Shown piece by piece: positions 33,026-43,937 of a stretch of DNA of 64,000 bases (its first letter is position 1; every line of letters starts with the position of its first letter). The stretch comes from Anastrepha obliqua (taxonomy: Eukaryota; Arthropoda; Insecta; Diptera; Tephritidae): the NCBI RefSeq assembly GCF_027943255.1, contig NC_072893.1:17072001-17136000 (forward strand), read 5' to 3'. Under the pieces are notes generated by a model that did no database searches, was not told the DNA's origin, and saw only the letters and a program-made list of their open reading frames with translations. The position numbers were made by a program, and so were the translations under genes.

Positions 33026-36000
33026 TTATTGTAGATTTTGGTCAAAGATATTAATTCGTTTCGAAAATTTGATGAGAGATTCGATTTTCAGGTCCGAGAG
33101 TACTGAAAGATTGTCAATAGTTGGAGAGCCTAGAAGAGCGAGTCGACTTCTGGCTAGACCCGGACAACTGCACAGCAAATGTCTGCTCGATACTTCCTCA
33201 TCTTCGTCCTCGCAGTATCTGCACAGGTCGTTTTGAGGAACCCCGAGCCGACGTGCGTGAGTGCCCAAAAGGCAGTGGCCGGTGATAAGAGATGTTATAT
33301 GCCTTAGTTCGTGTTTCGAAAGACTTATAAGGGTTTTTGTCTGTTTCAGATTGTAGGATGGCCAGATTTGTCTGGTCGTAACGCAAGTAGTTTCCACTCG
33401 CCACCTCCGATCAGCAACGCTGTGAAATTCTCGATCAATGAGTAATTTACATGTTGAGAGCGGAATGTGGATTGTGGGTAAGTTACTGACATATGATTGC
33501 GCAGCTCCAGCTCTTGCGAGCTCATCAGCTTTGCAGTTACCTTCGAATCCACTGTGACCCGGTATCCAGATAACTTGGACAGAATTCTGAACACTTATCT
33601 CGTTAAGAGATAAGAGACAGGATCGAACCACATCTGAGTGGGTATAAGAGGAGCTGAGTGCTCGAACGGCCGCTTGACTGTCGGTGAAAAAGCGGATATC
33701 CTCTAGTGATATTCTATTTTCTAAGAGAGTTTTCGCAGCATACCAGATAGCGCATACTTCCGCTTGGAATACGCTACAGTAGTCGGGTAATCTAAATGAT
33801 AGATTGATGTGAGGGGAATTGGAAAAGATTCCAAATCCCACTTTGCCGTCTTGTTTTGAACCATCTGTATATATAGTCAGAGGGCCATCGCTTTCGGTAA
33901 GATTTGTCTTCCATTCTTCCCTAGTTGGGAGTGAACAGGAGAATAGCAAGGGTGGTGATGGAAGACTTACATGATAGTCTATGTCGGAAGAGATAACAGT
34001 GTTCCTGTTCAGTATGGCCGAATGGCCAAGATACTTATTCCATTTCGATATAGCATTCATGCGTGTCGCTGCTTTCGCTGCAATCGCTTTGCCAGCCAGA
34101 TCGATAGGGAGCAAGTGAAGCAACGTATTTAGAGCCTTAGTAGGTGTTGTACTTAAGCATCCTGTTATCAGGAGGCAGGCTGTTCTTTGAACTCGATCAA
34201 TTGTGGCTACTCTACACCGTTTTTCGAGTGCTGTCCACCATACAACCACACCGTAGAAGAGTATCGGTTTGATGATCGAGGTATATATCGAATAAATGAT
34301 CCGAGGTGAAAAACCCCAGGTTTTGCCTATAGCTTTCTTACAAGTATAAAGAGCTATGAAGGCTTTTTTGCATCTGTTTTCGATGTTCAATTTCCAACTC
34401 AACTTCCTATCTAGAATAACTCCTAGATATTTAGCTGAGTCAGATAGGAGTAATGATTCCCCTTTTAAGGTTATTGTTTGCAGTGGAGGAGATTGTTGTT
34501 TCCTATTGAAGAGAACAAGATCTGTCTTTGCTGGATTCGCATTTAGTCCGCATTCGGTGCACCATTTTGACAGAATATTGATTGAGCGTTGCATGAGCTC
34601 AGTAAGAGTATTCAGGTGTTTGCCTGACACGCAGAGAGCAATATCATCTGCATATGCTACAACCTTGCAGCCTGCTTTTTCGAGATTTCGGAGCAAACTG
34701 TTTACAGCGAGATTCCAGAGAAGGGGTGAAAGTACTCCGCCTTGAGGGGTGCCTTTGACGGCGTACATTCTCATGCGGCTTAACCCAAGCTCTGCAGTGA
34801 TTATTCTACTTTGGAGCATTTGTTCGATCATCTTTCGGATGGAGTAATTGATACCCAATTTGGCAATTTCAGACAAAATAGCGTTGGGTTCAATATTATT
34901 AAAAGCACCTTCTATGTCCATAAATGCGACAAGAGAGTACTCCTTATTGTGAAGGGAAGTTTCCACTGTTTGCACCAGTGAATGAAGTGCCGTTTCAGTC
35001 GATTTCCCTTTAGTGTAGGCATGTTGTGCCTCTGAGATCAACTTAGTATCAAGTTGGGTTTTGATTTGCTCATCTAAGACTTTTTCAAAAGCTTTTAAGC
35101 AAAAAGAGGTTAGGCTAATGGGCCTGAAGTCGTTTGGTTTACAGTGTGAAGGCTTCCCCGTTTTCGGAATGAATACTACCTTCGATTTCTTCCAAATTGT
35201 CGGAAGATAAGACAGATTTAAACACTTGTTAAAGATCCTGGTTAACCAAGGCAGTAGAATTTCTAGTCCTTCTTGAAGTTCTGCTGGAATGATGTTGTCA
35301 GGACCTGGTGATTTAAATTTTTTAAAGCTTAGTATTGCTGTAGAGATGCTATTAGAGCTGATTAGATCTGATCTATTCCCATAATTACTCTGAAAAGTGC
35401 TGGGAAGTGCAGGTAAGTTGGCAACACAGCCTGGAAAGTGAGATTCTAGAAGTATTCTAAGAGTGTGGTCAGTTGAAGTAGTCCAAGTTCCATCTTGAGT
35501 CATGATAAAACTGGGAGAGACTGGGTTTGAAGCAAGAATCCTGCGTAGTCTGCTTACTTCTGAGGTGTTCTCTAATTCTTGAGTGTATGATCGCCAGGAT
35601 GTGCGTTTTGCACTTCTGACGGCTTTCTTAAAGTCTTTGAGACATTGTCGATATTCTTCCCATTCGTCTGTTATTTTAGATTGGTTAAAGAGTTTCCGAG
35701 TTCGATTGCGAAGTTCTGAGATTTCTGGAGTCCACCAAAAAGGTTTATGCTTACCTCCTGTTTTCGTCAGGGGGCAAGATTGTCGTGCTGCGCTTTGACA
35801 CGTCTTCGTTATTATGTTGACAGCGTTTTCGATATCGTTTTTATTTGCCATTTCAAACTGCCTGATATCAGGAAGTCCATTGGCAAGATGTTCTTTATAT
35901 TTGATCCAATTCATACGTTTTTTGTTAAGGTACTTCATGGGTTTTGCCGTTTCGGCTTTTAAAGTGAATGTTATATATTGGTGGTCGGAAAAAGAGTGCT

Positions 36001-36646
36001 GTTTATCAACGCTCCAGTCCTGCACCAGTTGTGTACATGATTCGCTAGCAAGAGTAATATCGAGTACCTCTCTTCTAGACGAGTTAAGAAACGTAGGGAC
36101 ATCCCCTCTATTACATATATCAAGCTTATTTGCTAGAATATAATCAAAAAGTTGCTCACCTCGTGTGTTGTTGTTTGTACTGCCCCAAACAGTATTATGT
36201 GCATTAGCGTCTGCTCCAATAATGACGCGTTTCTGGATCAGATGCGCCGTATTGACGAGCCTCCTCACTGCTTCAGGAGGAGGCGCCTCCGCTGCGTCGT
36301 AAGGCATGTAAGCCGACACAATCCAGATCGGGCCGTGGACTGCTTCAACCTCTATGGCAGTGGTGTCAGCATTGCTAAGGGGAAGAAGAAAAGCATTAAT
36401 ATGTTTTCGAATGAGAATACAAGAGCGCGATCTACCGTTAGCCTCACCTTGAAACAAGGTGTAGTGCCTATCTTTCAGGCCGCATATCTTGTTGTTTGAT
36501 ATCCAAGGTTCTTGGATGAGAATGATGTCTTCTCTGAGGTCAGAGAGACGAAGAATGAGGGCTGCCGAGGCAGCCTTAGAGTGGTGCAGATTAATCTGCA
36601 GCACTTTTAGAGGGACATTCGATGACTGTGGCGTTCGCGTCATCAT
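33026..36646 (-). CDS. LINE ORF2: endonuclease, reverse transcriptase, RNase H
   Basis: 1206 residues. Residues about 14-230 form an APE-like endonuclease: LQINLHHSKAA, ILIQEPW (Glu), IIGADANAHNTVWGS, SFSDHQ (Asp221-His222). Residues about 470-730 are the reverse transcriptase: PKTGKPSHCKPNDFRPISLT, FMDIEGAF (Asp577), GTPQGGVLSPLLWN, YADD at 665-668. Residues about 922-1050 are RNase H: IYTDGSK (Asp928), VFQAEVCAI (Glu), FFTDSQAAV (Asp) and IWIPGHSGFEGN. The C-terminus has a cysteine tail CRYCEDEDEEVSSRHLLCSC. The protein would nick chromosomal DNA and reverse-transcribe its own RNA in the nucleus. The ATG overlaps ORF1 by 56 nt in another frame, a common LINE arrangement. RNase H plus the ORF1 type suggests the I/LOA group. 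All catalytic residues I can check are present, so the protein may be functional, but the element lacks its 5' end and so probably its promoter. Confidence 0.9.
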   Translation of the reverse strand: MMTRTPQSSNVPLKVLQINLHHSKAASAALILRLSDLREDIILIQEPWISNNKICGLKDRHYTLFQGEANGRSRSCILIRKHINAFLLPLSNADTTAIEVEAVHGPIWIVSAYMPYDAAEAPPPEAVRRLVNTAHLIQKRVIIGADANAHNTVWGSTNNNTRGEQLFDYILANKLDICNRGDVPTFLNSSRREVLDITLASESCTQLVQDWSVDKQHSFSDHQYITFTLKAETAKPMKYLNKKRMNWIKYKEHLANGLPDIRQFEMANKNDIENAVNIITKTCQSAARQSCPLTKTGGKHKPFWWTPEISELRNRTRKLFNQSKITDEWEEYRQCLKDFKKAVRSAKRTSWRSYTQELENTSEVSRLRRILASNPVSPSFIMTQDGTWTTSTDHTLRILLESHFPGCVANLPALPSTFQSNYGNRSDLISSNSISTAILSFKKFKSPGPDNIIPAELQEGLEILLPWLTRIFNKCLNLSYLPTIWKKSKVVFIPKTGKPSHCKPNDFRPISLTSFCLKAFEKVLDEQIKTQLDTKLISEAQHAYTKGKSTETALHSLVQTVETSLHNKEYSLVAFMDIEGAFNNIEPNAILSEIAKLGINYSIRKMIEQMLQSRIITAELGLSRMRMYAVKGTPQGGVLSPLLWNLAVNSLLRNLEKAGCKVVAYADDIALCVSGKHLNTLTELMQRSINILSKWCTECGLNANPAKTDLVLFNRKQQSPPLQTITLKGESLLLSDSAKYLGVILDRKLSWKLNIENRCKKAFIALYTCKKAIGKTWGFSPRIIYSIYTSIIKPILFYGVVVWWTALEKRCRVATIDRVQRTACLLITGCLSTTPTKALNTLLHLLPIDLAGKAIAAKAATRMNAISKWNKYLGHSAILNRNTVISSDIDYHVSLPSPPLLFSCSLPTREEWKTNLTESDGPLTIYTDGSKQDGKVGFGIFSNSPHINLSFRLPDYCSVFQAEVCAIWYAAKTLLENRISLEDIRFFTDSQAAVRALSSSYTHSDVVRSCLLSLNEISVQNSVQVIWIPGHSGFEGNCKADELARAGAAQSYVSNLPTIHIPLSTCKLLIDREFHSVADRRWRVETTCVTTRQIWPSYNLKQTKTLISLSKHELRHITSLITGHCLLGTHARRLGVPQNDLCRYCEDEDEEVSSRHLLCSCPGLARSRLALLGSPTIDNLSVLSDLKIESLIKFSKRINIFDQNLQ

Positions 36647-37229
36647 CGCTATCTAAAAGACTATCCTCGTCCTCGAGTTGAATGTTAAATAAGTTTCCCA
36701 CAAGTTCGCTGTTTGATTCCGAGTCGGACTCAATCGTCGAATCTTGTGAGAGAGGCTTATCGACATCCATCTCTGGGGCCGCCGTACTCTCTTCGCTGGG
36801 TGCGAGGAGATTTTTCGGCTGATAGGTCCAAATGGTAGTGGTAGTGAACCCGAATGCCACAATCCCCTTGCGGTCGTCCAGTGCTTGAACGCTTTCCTGG
36901 TCCAGGAGCAGCGTGACATGTCTGGAGTTTCCTGAAGGCTCTTCCACCTTAACTACCCTCCAGTTTTCGGTGGGTAGGTTCGGGTTTCCGATCTTCAGTA
37001 GCTCCAGGATGGTTTCCGGATCGGATGGCTCTACAGGTATCCTTGCTCTGCCGCGGGGTTTGTTAGGAATTTCACTCTTTTTGATGAGTTGGAGATTCGC
37101 TCCGGGCCATACCTCGCCGAGTCGGTCGAGGGCCTTGCCGTACAGGCTGACCGAACGTTGATCCGAGCACGCGATCAACTTGACCCTTGCCTGGAACCAT
37201 CCCGCGTCAGAGCAGAAAGGAGGAGTTTT
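36591..37229 (-). CDS. LINE ORF1 C-terminal part (5'-truncated)
   Basis: The frame is open from the AT-rich junction at 37230 and starts without an initiator: PPFCSDAGWFQARVKLIACS, then SLYGKALDRLGEVWPGANLQ, RARIPVEPSDPETILELLKI, NLPTENWRVVKVEEPS, RHVTLLLDQESVQAL, then an acidic Ser/Asp/Glu-rich C-terminus. This looks like the RNA-binding domain near the end of ORF1 in LOA-type elements (the domain I know as DUF4780). A stop codon in the same frame lies just upstream in the flanking array, so the ORF1 N-terminus was never copied in. It ends within ORF2. Confidence 0.7.
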   Translation of the reverse strand, partial: KTPPFCSDAGWFQARVKLIACSDQRSVSLYGKALDRLGEVWPGANLQLIKKSEIPNKPRGRARIPVEPSDPETILELLKIGNPNLPTENWRVVKVEEPSGNSRHVTLLLDQESVQALDDRKGIVAFGFTTTTIWTYQPKNLLAPSEESTAAPEMDVDKPLSQDSTIESDSESNSELVGNLFNIQLEDEDSLLDSDDDANATVIECPSKSAAD

Positions 37230-37230
37230 C

Positions 37231-38050
37231 TAATTTATTTTTAATTCTTTTTAATTTTTTTTTTACTTAAATAGTTTTTGTAATATATTTTATGCAGTTT
37301 TTATCTAATTTTATTTTTTGCTAAATTACTATTTTTTAATATTTTTGAAATGAATTTTATATGCATGTTTGATTTTTTTAAGTTTTATTTTTAGTTGAAT
37401 ATATTTAATATTTTGTTTAATAGCCAAATGCTAAATGTTTTTGCTAAATCATTATTTTTTGTCTTAAAAATTTGACTTTTATTTTATTTATTTGTTTTTT
37501 TATTTTATTTTGATTAATTAATTTTTTTAATTTAGTTATTCAGCGAAATATTTTTTGTGTTTTATATAATTAAAATGTGTTTTTTTTGCTTAATGATTAT
37601 TTTTGTCTTAAAAAATTGACTTTTTTTACTTAGTTTTTAAAGTTTTATTTTATTTATTTAGGTTTTTTTAGTTTTTTTTTAACTTAAATATTTTGTTATG
37701 TTTCATTTAGTTTTTATTTCATTCTATTTTATTTTATTTTATTTGATTTTTTTATTTTATTTTTTGCTGAGTGATTATTTTTTGTATTAAAAAAAAATAT
37801 TTTTATATAATTATTTTCATATAATTTTATTTTTTTATTCCATTTTAGTTATTTATTTTTAAATTTTAGTGTTAGTTAAATATTTTTTAATATTTTATTT
37901 TATGTTTTGATAAATGATTATTTAAAGTATTTAAAAAAATTGGTTTTATTTTATTTAATTTTTTAATTTAATTTAATTTATTTTTTTGATTATTGTTTTT
38001 ATTTAAATATTTTTTTAAATTAAATTTAGTTTAAGTTTTGTTTTTGTTCT
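37231..38050. repeat. Degenerate AT-rich tandem array, right part
   Basis: Continuation of the array at 31920-32908: markers like 'gctaaat.attattttttgtctt' at about 37320, 37440, 37590, 37755 and 37905, spaced about 120-165 bp. Confidence 0.75.
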
Positions 38051-40162
38051 AAATGGAGTTTTATCTGCCTAAACTTAGTCTTTTATTGCATATCAAAGGC
38101 ATTAAAATAGACAATTAAATATCGAATTCTTAAGTTTAACCTTTAACAAATAATTGCGATAAATTCAAGACTAAATATTTAATTTTAAAATTAAAATTAA
38201 AACCGTAGTATATTTCACCTCCGTCGTCATTTTATTTTTAGGTCTTAAGTGCAAAGAGCATCCGTACCAAAGTACTTGGGTTTTCTTTAATGATTCTTTG
38301 CTGTACTCAGATCAGCCAAATAAAATAAAGCTAAAATATTGGCCATTTGATTAATTTGCATTCCTAAGCTGTGTACCATCAAAAAACACCCACTTACACC
38401 ATAAGCACTTAAATCTATTTATTTATTTTTCCTTAAGTTCAAGCAACTTTTCTCACACCATCCGAAGCCATGGCAAACTCTATAATCAGCGTTAATTTGC
38501 AAATTAAGAAATTTTCCAATGCAACTTGATCTTTGTGCGACCACTGCTAGGCAAAATAAACTTCTTAGGCCACAAGTTGCAGCCAGTCAACAAAGCAAGA
38601 AAGACGCAAGAAAAGAAAAATACGAAAACTGAATGTGCTGACGCAGCAATGGCTGACTAACAGCTGCCATTAATTAAACATCACGTGCCAGTACAACACC
38701 ACAGGCGCTTAAGCTGCAAACATTGAAGAGAAAGAAGAAGAGAAGCGTAGAAGAAAGCATAGATAGATGCAAATAGAAAAGTGAGAAGTAAAAAATTAGA
38801 GTACAGCAAACAAAGCAACAAGCAAGAAGGGGTAGAAATGCAAAAAGTCTGTGCAACTAAGTCTGCTAAAAATATGGTAAGAAAAATTTAAAAAAAAAGA
38901 GTTCAGTAGTTGGAATTTGAAAAAGCATGAAAGATTGCAAAAATATGAAAAACATGAAGGATTTGCAAATATGCCTATTTTGCTAGTGATATCACGTATA
39001 CACCAAGGCGTACACCATCAACTGGAGCGAGCGCTGAAAGAAGTATTGGTGTTGCTGCTCGTTGCAACTCTATCGCCTTTGGCATTAGTAACTGCGGTGT
39101 TGTTGTGCTGTTTTTGTAACTGTTTATGTTGCGTCAAGTGCACTACAACTAAATAATGCAACAGAGGCGAGAAGAAAAAGAATAAGAAGGCGAAGAAGAA
39201 GCAGTTATAGCTGCAGCAGCAGTTGTAGCATTGAAGTGAAGCTGCATCATTGAGACGTTGCTGAAAGAAATCTACTTCTATGCTCATATATATCATACAT
39301 ACGTACATAACTCTATGTGCGCCAGAAAGTTTCTTTCAGCAACATATCAATGTTGCATACATTCATACATTCATACATACATTCATACATATGTATGGAT
39401 GATATTTGTTTGCATATTTTCGTCGCTATTTGTATGCGGTTGTTTTCCGTCTGCAACACTTAAACGCAGCTGAAGGCGCCAGCACACAGCACCAACATTG
39501 TTGCGTCGTTCGAATTGGAGTAGTTTTTCTATGCCTTAAGGCATCTGCCAGAACGTTGGATGATTGCAATTGCTTGTATGCGCTTATGTTTTCCAAATGA
39601 ATTTGTGTGAGTGTGCGTGTATGTTTGTGTTGATTTTCGCGCTGCAGAAATGCATATTTGCAGTTTAATGGCCTGGGTGTGTTCCAACAGTTGCCTGGTT
39701 GGTTGCCAGTTCAATAGTGGGAATTTAGTCTCTACATTTGGTTTTTGGATTGGATTTCTTTTCATTTCTGGAATAGTTTTCTTAGTTGCATTTAGTGCGC
39801 TTAGTGAATAACTTCAAAAATGTGTATATAGATACAGACAGCGTCAAAATAAAGTGTGCACCACATATTGATAAGTTTTGACTATTTACATATTTCTTTA
39901 AATTTTTTTCTTTATTTCATTTCAATTATTATTCTTTATAAAAACGTAGTTCATACTACAACAAGAAGCATATAAAGCAAAATTTGAACTTCGGCAACAT
40001 TTTATAAAAACTTCAAACTTTTTACTTAGAATTTTTAGATAAATGTCAGCTATGCTGTTTTATATATGTATATTAAAAATTACACTGATTTTGGAGAATT
40101 TTTTCTCACTCGGTCTCTTTCATTTTCTCGACTTATCGCCTGCTACACATTTTTTATATATA
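38051..40162. other. Non-coding stretch with ATAC/ATTC microsatellite
   Basis: Unique-looking sequence. A (CATA)(CATT) microsatellite lies at about 39358-39395. Open frames of 60-96 codons near 38900-39800 overlap in several frames and are rich in simple codons, so none is called. Confidence 0.5.
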
Positions 40163-40726
40163 GGGTTTTCCAATAAGAGGTGATATTTTGATATTCAAAG
40201 AAAATTGCTATCTTTTAATATAAATGATCGGATGTTTATTTCATTATAAAGAGGAAGGAATGTCGTTAATAGTGGAAAATAACATCAGTTAAATTACCAC
40301 CACGTTCACGCTTACAGGACAATTTTCCATATCCTTTTCATGCAATTTTCCATAACCGAATTGTAAAGTGGCTGCCCTATGTCCTCGATAGTCTCACGAA
40401 TTCCATCTTTGAGGTCTTGAATCGACTCTGGACTGTTGGCGTAGACCGTAGACCTTCTCTTTCACGTGGCCCCAAAGAAAAAAGCCATAAGGTATTAAAT
40501 CACAAAATCTCGGTGGCCAATTGTGATCACCTTTTCGAGAGATAACACGGTCCGGAAATTTTTCCCGTAAAAAATCAATGGTTTCGTTGCTTGTGTGGCA
40601 CGTAGTGCCGTCTTGTTGAAAATAAACGTTGCTCAGATCAATACCATCCAATTCCGGCCATAAAAAATCGTTAATCATCTCTCAAAAATTTTATATATTT
40701 AAATAACACCTGTTATGGGGAAACCC
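40163..40726 (-). mobile_element. Deleted Tc1/mariner-like element with ~31-bp inverted repeats
   Basis: The left end GGGTTTTCCAATAAGAGGTG (40163-40182) is inverted at the right end as GGGTTTCCCCATAACAGGTG (40707-40726), and the similarity continues to about 31 bp. The minus strand encodes VYFQQDGTTCHTSNETIDFL (catalytic Asp), FPDRVISRKGDHNWPPR and FCDLIPYGFFLWGHVKEKVY. The last block aligns with CDLTPLDYFLWG, and the Asp is Gly here. A shift follows. Only about 95 residues of the transposase remain in 564 bp. It is the same protein group as 8178-9782 but the ends differ, so it is a different family. Confidence 0.8.
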
Positions 40727-41134
40727 ATATTATATAAAACATCAGTTGTGTAATGAAATTTTTCATAGCTGAGGTCATCTGGCTTCACATAAAAAGAGAA
40801 ACACAACAGCTAGTTGAAAAATGCCAAATAGCCAATAAATGTTAAAAATAGTAAATAGCTGTCGGCCTTGCGAATTTGATGTGGAAAACTACCAAATTTT
40901 GTGAAGTGCGTGAAAAGACCTAACACCGTCAGGCAAAAAATTGTCGAAAATTAACGCAAATTTTGAGCAACTTGAAACTTGTACTTCTACTGATTAGTAA
41001 GCTTACCCCATCTTGTGTTGAGTGCCGAGATCAGTAAGCTTACCAACCGAGTGCTGAGTGTTGAGTGCCGAGTACTGAGTGGGCTTGAACAGTTGTTATG
41101 GAAAGAGTTGACAGAATACTTAATATATTATATA
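40727..41134. other. Gap, nothing recognised
   Basis: Contains short imperfect repeats of 'gagtgccgagt/agtaagcttacc' at 41000-41085. No gene. Confidence 0.4.
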
Positions 41135-41237
41135 ACAGGTGGTGCAAAATTAATCATCCAATTTTGTTGTTGAATAACTTTTTTACTAAATACAACAAAA
41201 AAGTGATTTCGAGTGATGAAATTTTGCGCCACCGTGT
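41135..41237. mobile_element. MITE of the CAAGGTGG family, about 103 bp
   Basis: The left end ACAGGTGGTGCAAAATTAAT and right end ATTTTGCGCCACCGTGT are inverted copies. TA-rich flanks. The interior 'ttgaataacttttttac...gagtgatg' matches the copy at 31605-31835. Confidence 0.75.
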
Positions 41238-41339
41238 ATATTTGACAGTACATAAATCTTTTCGAAACAGTTCAATGATTTTGAAAAGAGTTTTTAGATT
41301 TTCATCGAACTTGAAAATTGAAATTTGAATTGGTGCCAG

Positions 41340-42535
41340 AGTGCCAAGAGATCTCCTAAAAGACTCAGGCTAAAAAACCCAATGTATTTAGAGCTCCGGA
41401 AAGAGGATAGATAGTCAAGGAGGAAAGGACAAAAGTTCATTGGAAAAGAGATAGGAAAGAATAGAGACAGAGATAGATTTAGTTAGTCCTGTGCAAATTT
41501 TCCAGATTCTTTGGCAAATCTGAAAATATAATATCTTTCAGTTTTAGAGAACGAATATTACTCATTTTTACGACATCGGAACCTAAAACTCGTTACCCTG
41601 CTCTAGCAAAGTCAGGGCAATCACGGGGAAAGTGCTCAGAGCTATCCGCTTCCTCCAAGCAAGACAGGCACAACGGATCCTCAATGCTTCCAATGGTGAT
41701 CATATTTTGACCCCATGGACTGTCCACTGTAATAATACCGACCAACAACTAAAGAATTTCCTTCCCAATTTTAGTAGAAAGTTTGACAGTTTGACAGATT
41801 CTATTTCATTCTTGGATCCATCGGTAAAGAAAATATTCGTCAAACCTCCCTGCATGCATTCTGGATTGCTCCATTGCTCACGCAATGGAAATCTGACATT
41901 AAATTTCCTTCTAAATGAAACTATGGGTATCAGGTCATCTTTAGGTGCCAAAAACAGTGGATACTGCTCAGAATAGCAACTTAAAGATTTCTCTGTGTCC
42001 CGAAGTTCCATCTTCGTGCCAGAACCCATATTTCCTGTTGTATCTTAAGATCCAACGGGAGCAAATCAAGCATAGCATTTAGAGCATCTTCGGAGGTTGT
42101 ACTCAAGGCACCCGGAATGCATAAACATACACTTCTTTCAGCTTGTATACTTCCCGGAGTGTGGACGTATCCATGCTCCGTCGCCAACAGACCACAGAGG
42201 CGTAAGTGATGATTGGTCTGATAAGTGCTGTGCATATCCATAGAACCACAGCATGTTTCAGACCCCAGGTTTTACCATTGCTGAAAAATCCTTAATGCGC
42301 GATTCACATTCAGTCAAACGTGCGTCTCCCAAGTCAGCTTCTTATCCAAGATTACACCTAGATATTTAACTTCATCGGAAAGACCAAGTGCCACACCTTT
42401 CAGTGCTGGAAGACTAAGTTCATCCAATTTCCGTTTTCTCGTGAACAAGGCTATGGTTGTTTTGTTCGGATTGACGGAAATACTTTGTCTCATGCACCAG
42501 TCATCGATTTAGTCCAGAATGCTAAGCCTTCTTAG
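41340..42535 (-). pseudogene. LOA/I-type LINE, 3' part
   Basis: From right to left: ISVNPNKTTIALFTRKRKLD, VKYLGVILDKKLTWE (end of RT), CIPGALSTTSEDALNAMLDL, LLPLDLKIQQE (linker), FTDGSKNEIESV (RNase H), then CLSCLEEADSSEHFPRDCPD (cysteine tail) and DVVKMSNIRSLKLKD. Several frameshifts and a large gap within RNase H. A 3' UTR continues to about 41340. The 5' truncation is near 42535. Confidence 0.75.
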
Positions 42536-42965
42536 GTTCTTCGAACTTTATGTTGCAAATTATTTTATACCAAAGTTTTAATTTCATCTGAACTTCCTCA
42601 AAGTCTCCTTATCATCATCCTTGTCACCCCTATCGAGAGTATGAAATTCGTTTAAATTTAGTACTGTATTATTGTAAGACTCCAGATATTATTGATTATC
42701 GGGTAAAGGTATTTGAAAGCTAAAGCCAAAACATAAAGGCTTATGTCTTGAAAATCGATCTGTTAGATTGCGTATAAGCAAAATTTAATGATGCCTTCAA
42801 CGCTTAGTATTCAGTAATAGAAATAGAAATTTAATATTTAGAAATCTAGCTCTGGGTTTTCTTGCTCTATACAAATTAATTATCTATATAAATTTATTCA
42901 ACTTAACGCGATTTTCTGAAAGAAAGAGACACTTGTAATTATGCTGAGGCAAATACTTGTATATA
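42536..42965. other. AT-rich gap
   Basis: Nothing recognised. Confidence 0.45.
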
Positions 42966-43937
42966 CAAGGTGGCACAAAATTAATCACTTAATGGGAAAA
43001 TGTATAATTTTTGAAAGTGGCGTCAATCATATTTGATATCTGTGCACTAAACAGTGGCAGTATATAAACAGACAAGTAATGAAGCGTGTAAAGGTCAAAA
43101 TAAAAGTTTCCATCATCATCCGCAAACTGGAGTTTGAGGGTCTCGTCAAGGTAATATTTGCTGCAAGTAGGCAGAACTGGAACGAGGTGAAAATCTGTAG
43201 CTCTGTCTTCACTGACGATTCCAAGATGGAATCGGGAGTCAGGCAGGGGTTTCTTTATATCAGAAAATGTTTTTATTTTCTTAAAACTGCCGAGTACTGC
43301 TAATGTTTTTGAGACAGCAGTCTTTGCGATCATGTAAACTGCTTAGGGAACGTTGGAGCGAGGGAGATATTAACATTAGTCAAGCCGCGATCAAGGTTCT
43401 ATCGACGCCATGGTGTAGATCCAAAGTAATGAACTCCTGTGAGTAGCAGATCAAATTTCGTGAGTGTGCAGGTACAAATTCTCTGATCTGGGTTCATGAT
43501 TGTGTGCTGTGCTTACTGGTCATTGGACGTTCGTCACACGCGCAGAAGAGCTTAATCACCATTGCAGAATCTGTGGAGATATATAGAGAAGGAGTCTATT
43601 GAGCACTCTCTCCTTAAAAGTCCAGGTTTGGCAGCTAGACGATTAAGGTCACTGAGCGTTCCTTTCTCCAATAGCCTGTGGCAGTGCACCAACCTAAGTC
43701 CCATAAATTTGCTCCATTACATCAATAGCTCTGGTAGTACAATGCTCTCCTGACTGAGTGCTCGGACTTGCCCAACCCCTCACAAATATAATCCAATCTA
43801 ATCTGTTGACTGTAGATATCTACCCGTGGGAGATCTCATAATGGTTTCAAAACGGCTTTGGTTCTTCAACAATTTCAGCTACCTACTTAAAAAAGTAATT
43901 CAAAAACAAAATTGTATGATTATTTTGCGCCACCTTG
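42966..43937. mobile_element. CAAGGTGG-family TIR element carrying a LINE fragment
   Basis: The left end CAAGGTGGCACAAAATTAAT at 42966-42985 and right end ATTATTTTGCGCCACCTTG at 43919-43937 are inverted copies, each next to TA (42964-42965, 43938-43939), as for Tc1/mariner insertions. Most of the interior (43085-43800) is LINE sequence, so the original element was a few hundred bp. Confidence 0.75.
43085..43800 (+). pseudogene. LINE fragment inside the TIR element
   Basis: The plus strand reads WNEVKICSSVFTDDSKMESG (RNase H start, family FTDGSKMESG), then later TGHWTFVT, HHCRICGDI, LLKSPGLAARRLRSLSVPF and NSLWQCTNLSPINLLHYINS, which is the cysteine tail and C-terminus. The 3' UTR GTAGTACAATGCTCTCCTGA matches 10826-10855. 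The centre of RNase H is deleted. Confidence 0.65.

Larger units (their letters stand above)
32909..37230 (-). mobile_element. LOA-like non-LTR retrotransposon, 5'-truncated, ORF2 complete
   Basis: A 4.3-kb, GC-richer block inside AT-rich tandem sequence. On the minus strand it runs from a truncated ORF1 (5' junction at about 37230) through a full ORF2 to a short 3' UTR ending in AACCAACCAACC (plus strand GGTTGGTTGG at 32910-32919). Low divergence is suggested by the uninterrupted 1206-codon frame and 639-bp ORF1 remnant. The array on both sides has the same marker sequence, so the LINE entered a pre-existing array. Confidence 0.85.

Noticed and set aside
39258..39473. Short frames over CATA/CATT repeats
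   Set aside because: They are microsatellite translations (HTYVH, HSYIHTYIHT).
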